Positions 6,704 through 8,343 of a stretch of 8,343 nucleotides of DNA are shown piece after piece. Source of the DNA: an uncultured Ventosimonas sp. (GTDB lineage Bacteria; Pseudomonadota; Gammaproteobacteria; Pseudomonadales; Pseudomonadaceae); contig CALYQH010000047.1 in NCBI GenBank assembly GCA_945283395.1, positions 1 through 8,343 on the forward strand. The letters are read 5' to 3'. The notes beneath the pieces are model-generated. The model ran no database searches. It worked only from the letters and a program-made list of their open reading frames with translations, and was not told the DNA's origin. The translations under genes were made by a program, and so were the position numbers. Each line of letters begins with the position of its first letter. Within the stretch, counting starts at the first letter, position 1.

Positions 6704-7357
6704 TTACTTTTGTGATGGCTGAAGGATAGCTTGGCTAAGTTGTAATTTAATAAGCAACTCATGAGCCTCTTTATTACCTTGTTTAGCAGCTTTTTGTAGT
6801 AAATCTACTGCTTTATTACGGTCCTTTTCTATTCCATCAATACCAGCCAAATAAAGAATAGCTAAATAGTATTGAGCAGGATCATATCCCTGTGCTGCTG
6901 CTTTTTCATACCATATTAAAGCTTGTGATTCGCTCTCTTGCAGGCCACCTTTACCTTCTGTATACATTCTACCTAATAGATACTGTCCTTTTGCATCGCC
7001 CTGCTCTGCCGCTTTTTGAAACCAAAAAACGGCCTGATTATCATCCCTCATACCAGCTAAACCATAATAATAAATTTGCCCTAAATCAACTTGAGCAGGC
7101 GCATAACCTAAATTGGCTGCCTCAGTGAATAAATCCACTATTGTCTGTGGGTTTGATCCATCATCTTGACTTTGGCTAGCTGATTGCAAAGCTTGCTTAT
7201 ATAAGGTTCTGGCTCTATCTAAATCACTGTTTCGGCCAGTTGCGGCTGTTTCTTCCGCTACCGCAGGCATAATTTGGAACATAGTAGCAGTTAATAACCC
7301 CATACAAAGTAAAGTTACTCTTAACCATGATGGTGAATAAACAACCTGCTTATTCAT
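6704..7357 (-). CDS. Secreted Sel1-repeat (SLR) protein
   Basis: This 217-residue protein has an N-terminal signal peptide: a polar start, a hydrophobic core at about 13-30, and an AVA cleavage motif ending near residue 34. The mature part would be periplasmic. From about residue 69 there are Sel1-like repeats of 36-37 residues, with the typical A-x-G-x-x-x-A-Q/Y-x-x-L-G/A-x-x-Y pattern: clear units at about 69-105, 106-142 and 143-179, and a partial one to about 205. Such alpha-solenoid repeats mediate protein-protein contacts and have no catalytic role. The ATG is preceded by AAGGA (minus strand, 7368-7372) at 10-base spacing. The gene converges on hcp and is transcribed alone. The specific function is unknown. 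Some periplasmic SLR proteins act as immunity proteins for T6SS phospholipase effectors, but no effector gene lies beside it here. Confidence 0.88.
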   Translation of the reverse strand: MNKQVVYSPSWLRVTLLCMGLLTATMFQIMPAVAEETAATGRNSDLDRARTLYKQALQSASQSQDDGSNPQTIVDLFTEAANLGYAPAQVDLGQIYYYGLAGMRDDNQAVFWFQKAAEQGDAKGQYLLGRMYTEGKGGLQESESQALIWYEKAAAQGYDPAQYYLAILYLAGIDGIEKDRNKAVDLLQKAAKQGNKEAHELLIKLQLSQAILQPSQK

Positions 7358-7647
7358 AGAAAGTATATCCTTTAGTAACTAAGACGAAAGTTGTAATTTT
7401 ACCCCTTTTTTCATTAGTATAATTAAGCTTTTTAAATCAATATATTTCTTGCCCCCCAGCGTATTTATTTTTTGCTTGAGGGTGGAAATAAACTTAATAT
7501 TAGCAGATCACCTAGCCATTTTTTTGGATAACAGCATTACTCAACATTGGTTAACTTTAAGAAGGTACATTGGTTCATAAGTGTCATAATACTTCTGGTC
7601 AATAATGGCTAGTTAACCTCTCAACAAATAATAACTAACTTATCGAT
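7358..7647. other. Gene-free spacer upstream of the Sel1-repeat gene, with short repeats
   Basis: No coding region is credible here. It must hold the promoter of the minus-strand Sel1 gene: a TATACT-like -10 is at 7416-7421 on the minus strand, but no -35 at proper spacing is convincing (TTGATT at 7435-7440 is only 13 bases away). It also has a perfect 9-bp inverted repeat, CTAGCCATT (7512-7520) and AATGGCTAG (7604-7612). In addition there are two ACATTGGTT direct repeats (7544-7552 and 7567-7575) and GGTTAAC/GTTAACC (7549-7555 and 7612-7618). No obvious terminator for the dehydrogenase gene is visible. Confidence 0.4.
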
Positions 7648-8343
7648 TTAGTGTGATGTCCAGCCTCCATCTACTGGAATCATAGCACCTGTAATAGATT
7701 TAGCAGCATCACTACATAGAAAACAAGCCACTCCTGCTATTTCTTCGATAGTTACAAACTCTTTAGTAGGCTGTTCACTTAATAAGATGTTCTTAATGAC
7801 CTCCTCACGAGTCATATGATGCACTTTCATTTGATCGGGAATTTGTCCTTCTACAAGAGGCGTTAATACATATCCCGGGCAAATCGCATTGGCAGTAACC
7901 CCGAACTCAGCAGTTTCGAGTGCCACAGCTTTAGTAAGCCCAGCTATACCATGCTTAGCAGCTACATAAGCAGACTTAAAAGGCGAAGCTATGAGCGCAT
8001 GAGCAGAAGCTATATTAATAATCCGCCCCCATCTATTACATTTCATAAGGGGTAATGCTGCTTTAATGGTATGAAAACTAGCAGTTAAATTAATGGCAAT
8101 AATAGCATCCCATTTTTCTTTGGGAAACTCCTCTATAGCGGCTACATGCTGAATACCCGCATTATTAACTAAAATATCTAAACTACCCATGGTGTGATGA
8201 GTTTCTTCTATCATGTGGCTAATTTCCTCAGCTTTAGTCAAATCAGCCCCTATAAAAACTACTTTAACCTTATATTTTTGTGCTAGATATTTTACTAGCG
8301 CTGTAATTTCATCTGCTGCTGCAAAACCATTAAGTACTAAATT
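7648..8343 (-). CDS. bdhA: D-3-hydroxybutyrate dehydrogenase (SDR family), N-terminus outside the window
   Basis: The reading frame is open from the window edge to a TAA at 7648-7650, giving 231 residues of a roughly 260-residue family member. About 30 N-terminal residues, including the TGxxxGIG cofactor loop, are missing. It is a short-chain dehydrogenase: LNGF after the second strand, GADL, LVNNAGIQH, the catalytic Ser in NIASAH, YVAAK (Tyr and Lys of the active site), CPGYVLTPLV and a C-terminal VDGGW. The Gln of GIQH, the His of ASAH, the Lys three residues before the catalytic Tyr, and the Gln in EGQI match substrate-binding residues of NAD-dependent 3-hydroxybutyrate dehydrogenase (EC 1.1.1.30), which interconverts D-3-hydroxybutyrate and acetoacetate. 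A Tyr stands where Pseudomonas enzymes have Trp (CPGWVLTP). A TTG at 8239-8241 could be misread as the start, but the frame and family similarity continue upstream of it. No functional link to the T6SS is apparent. Confidence 0.9.
   Translation of the reverse strand, partial: NLVLNGFAAADEITALVKYLAQKYKVKVVFIGADLTKAEEISHMIEETHHTMGSLDILVNNAGIQHVAAIEEFPKEKWDAIIAINLTASFHTIKAALPLMKCNRWGRIINIASAHALIASPFKSAYVAAKHGIAGLTKAVALETAEFGVTANAICPGYVLTPLVEGQIPDQMKVHHMTREEVIKNILLSEQPTKEFVTIEEIAGVACFLCSDAAKSITGAMIPVDGGWTSH

Noticed and set aside
6892..7128. Plus-strand open frame of 78 codons inside the Sel1-repeat gene
   Set aside because: It is antisense to a gene with clear repeats and a signal peptide, and shows no recognisable motif.
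7416..7440. TATACT/TTGATT as a full sigma-70 promoter of the Sel1 gene
   Set aside because: The spacer is only 13 bases, too short for sigma-70. The -10-like hexamer alone is weak evidence in AT-rich DNA.
8239..8241. TTG as the start of the dehydrogenase gene
   Set aside because: The frame stays open to the window edge, and the upstream residues (LVLNGF, KVVFIGADL) match the family, so the gene is cut by the window and the TTG is an internal Leu codon.

Overview
The window is AT-rich chromosomal DNA from a gammaproteobacterium. It covers the 3' end of a type VI secretion system (T6SS) cluster, an hcp gene with its own promoter, and two unrelated minus-strand genes. The order tssL - tssM - PP2C phosphatase - Ser/Thr kinase is that of the distal end of the Pseudomonas aeruginosa H2-T6SS (HSI-II) locus (dotU2 - icmF2 - stp1 - stk1). 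The Hcp is of the 172-residue HcpA/B/C class that goes with that system. Together with the strong A/T bias, this suggests an AT-rich relative of Pseudomonas, for example an insect-gut lineage such as Entomomonas. The organism is inferred; no rRNA or other taxonomic marker is present.

Layout. Positions 1-140 hold the C-terminal end of tssL (dotU). Positions 156-3731 encode the inner-membrane protein TssM (IcmF). Positions 3735-4451 encode a PP2C phosphatase, and 4448-5503 a soluble Ser/Thr kinase whose start overlaps the phosphatase stop by 4 bases. All four are packed as one operon. A 312-base, very AT-rich gap (5504-5815) follows. It contains what looks like a complete enhancer-dependent sigma-54 promoter: three TTGYGCAATA repeats, an IHF-type site, and a -24/-12 element. 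The hcp gene (5816-6334) comes next and ends at a good intrinsic terminator (6351-6386). A gene-free convergent spacer (6387-6703) separates hcp from a minus-strand secreted Sel1-repeat protein (6704-7357). After another gene-free spacer (7358-7647) comes the C-terminal part of a minus-strand D-3-hydroxybutyrate dehydrogenase (7648 to the window edge).

How the genes work together. TssL and TssM form the inner-membrane part of the T6SS membrane complex. The kinase/phosphatase pair is the usual post-translational switch of such systems. Hcp forms the inner tube that is expelled. The hcp promoter implies a sigma-54 activator (Sfa2/VasH type), presumably encoded earlier in the cluster, that drives the large amount of Hcp needed separately from the structural operon. 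The Sel1-repeat protein and the dehydrogenase look like neighbouring genes rather than core T6SS parts, although a role of the Sel1 protein in T6SS immunity cannot be excluded.

No tRNA, rRNA, insertion sequence, CRISPR array or attachment site was seen. The most noteworthy signal is the multi-part regulatory region upstream of hcp.
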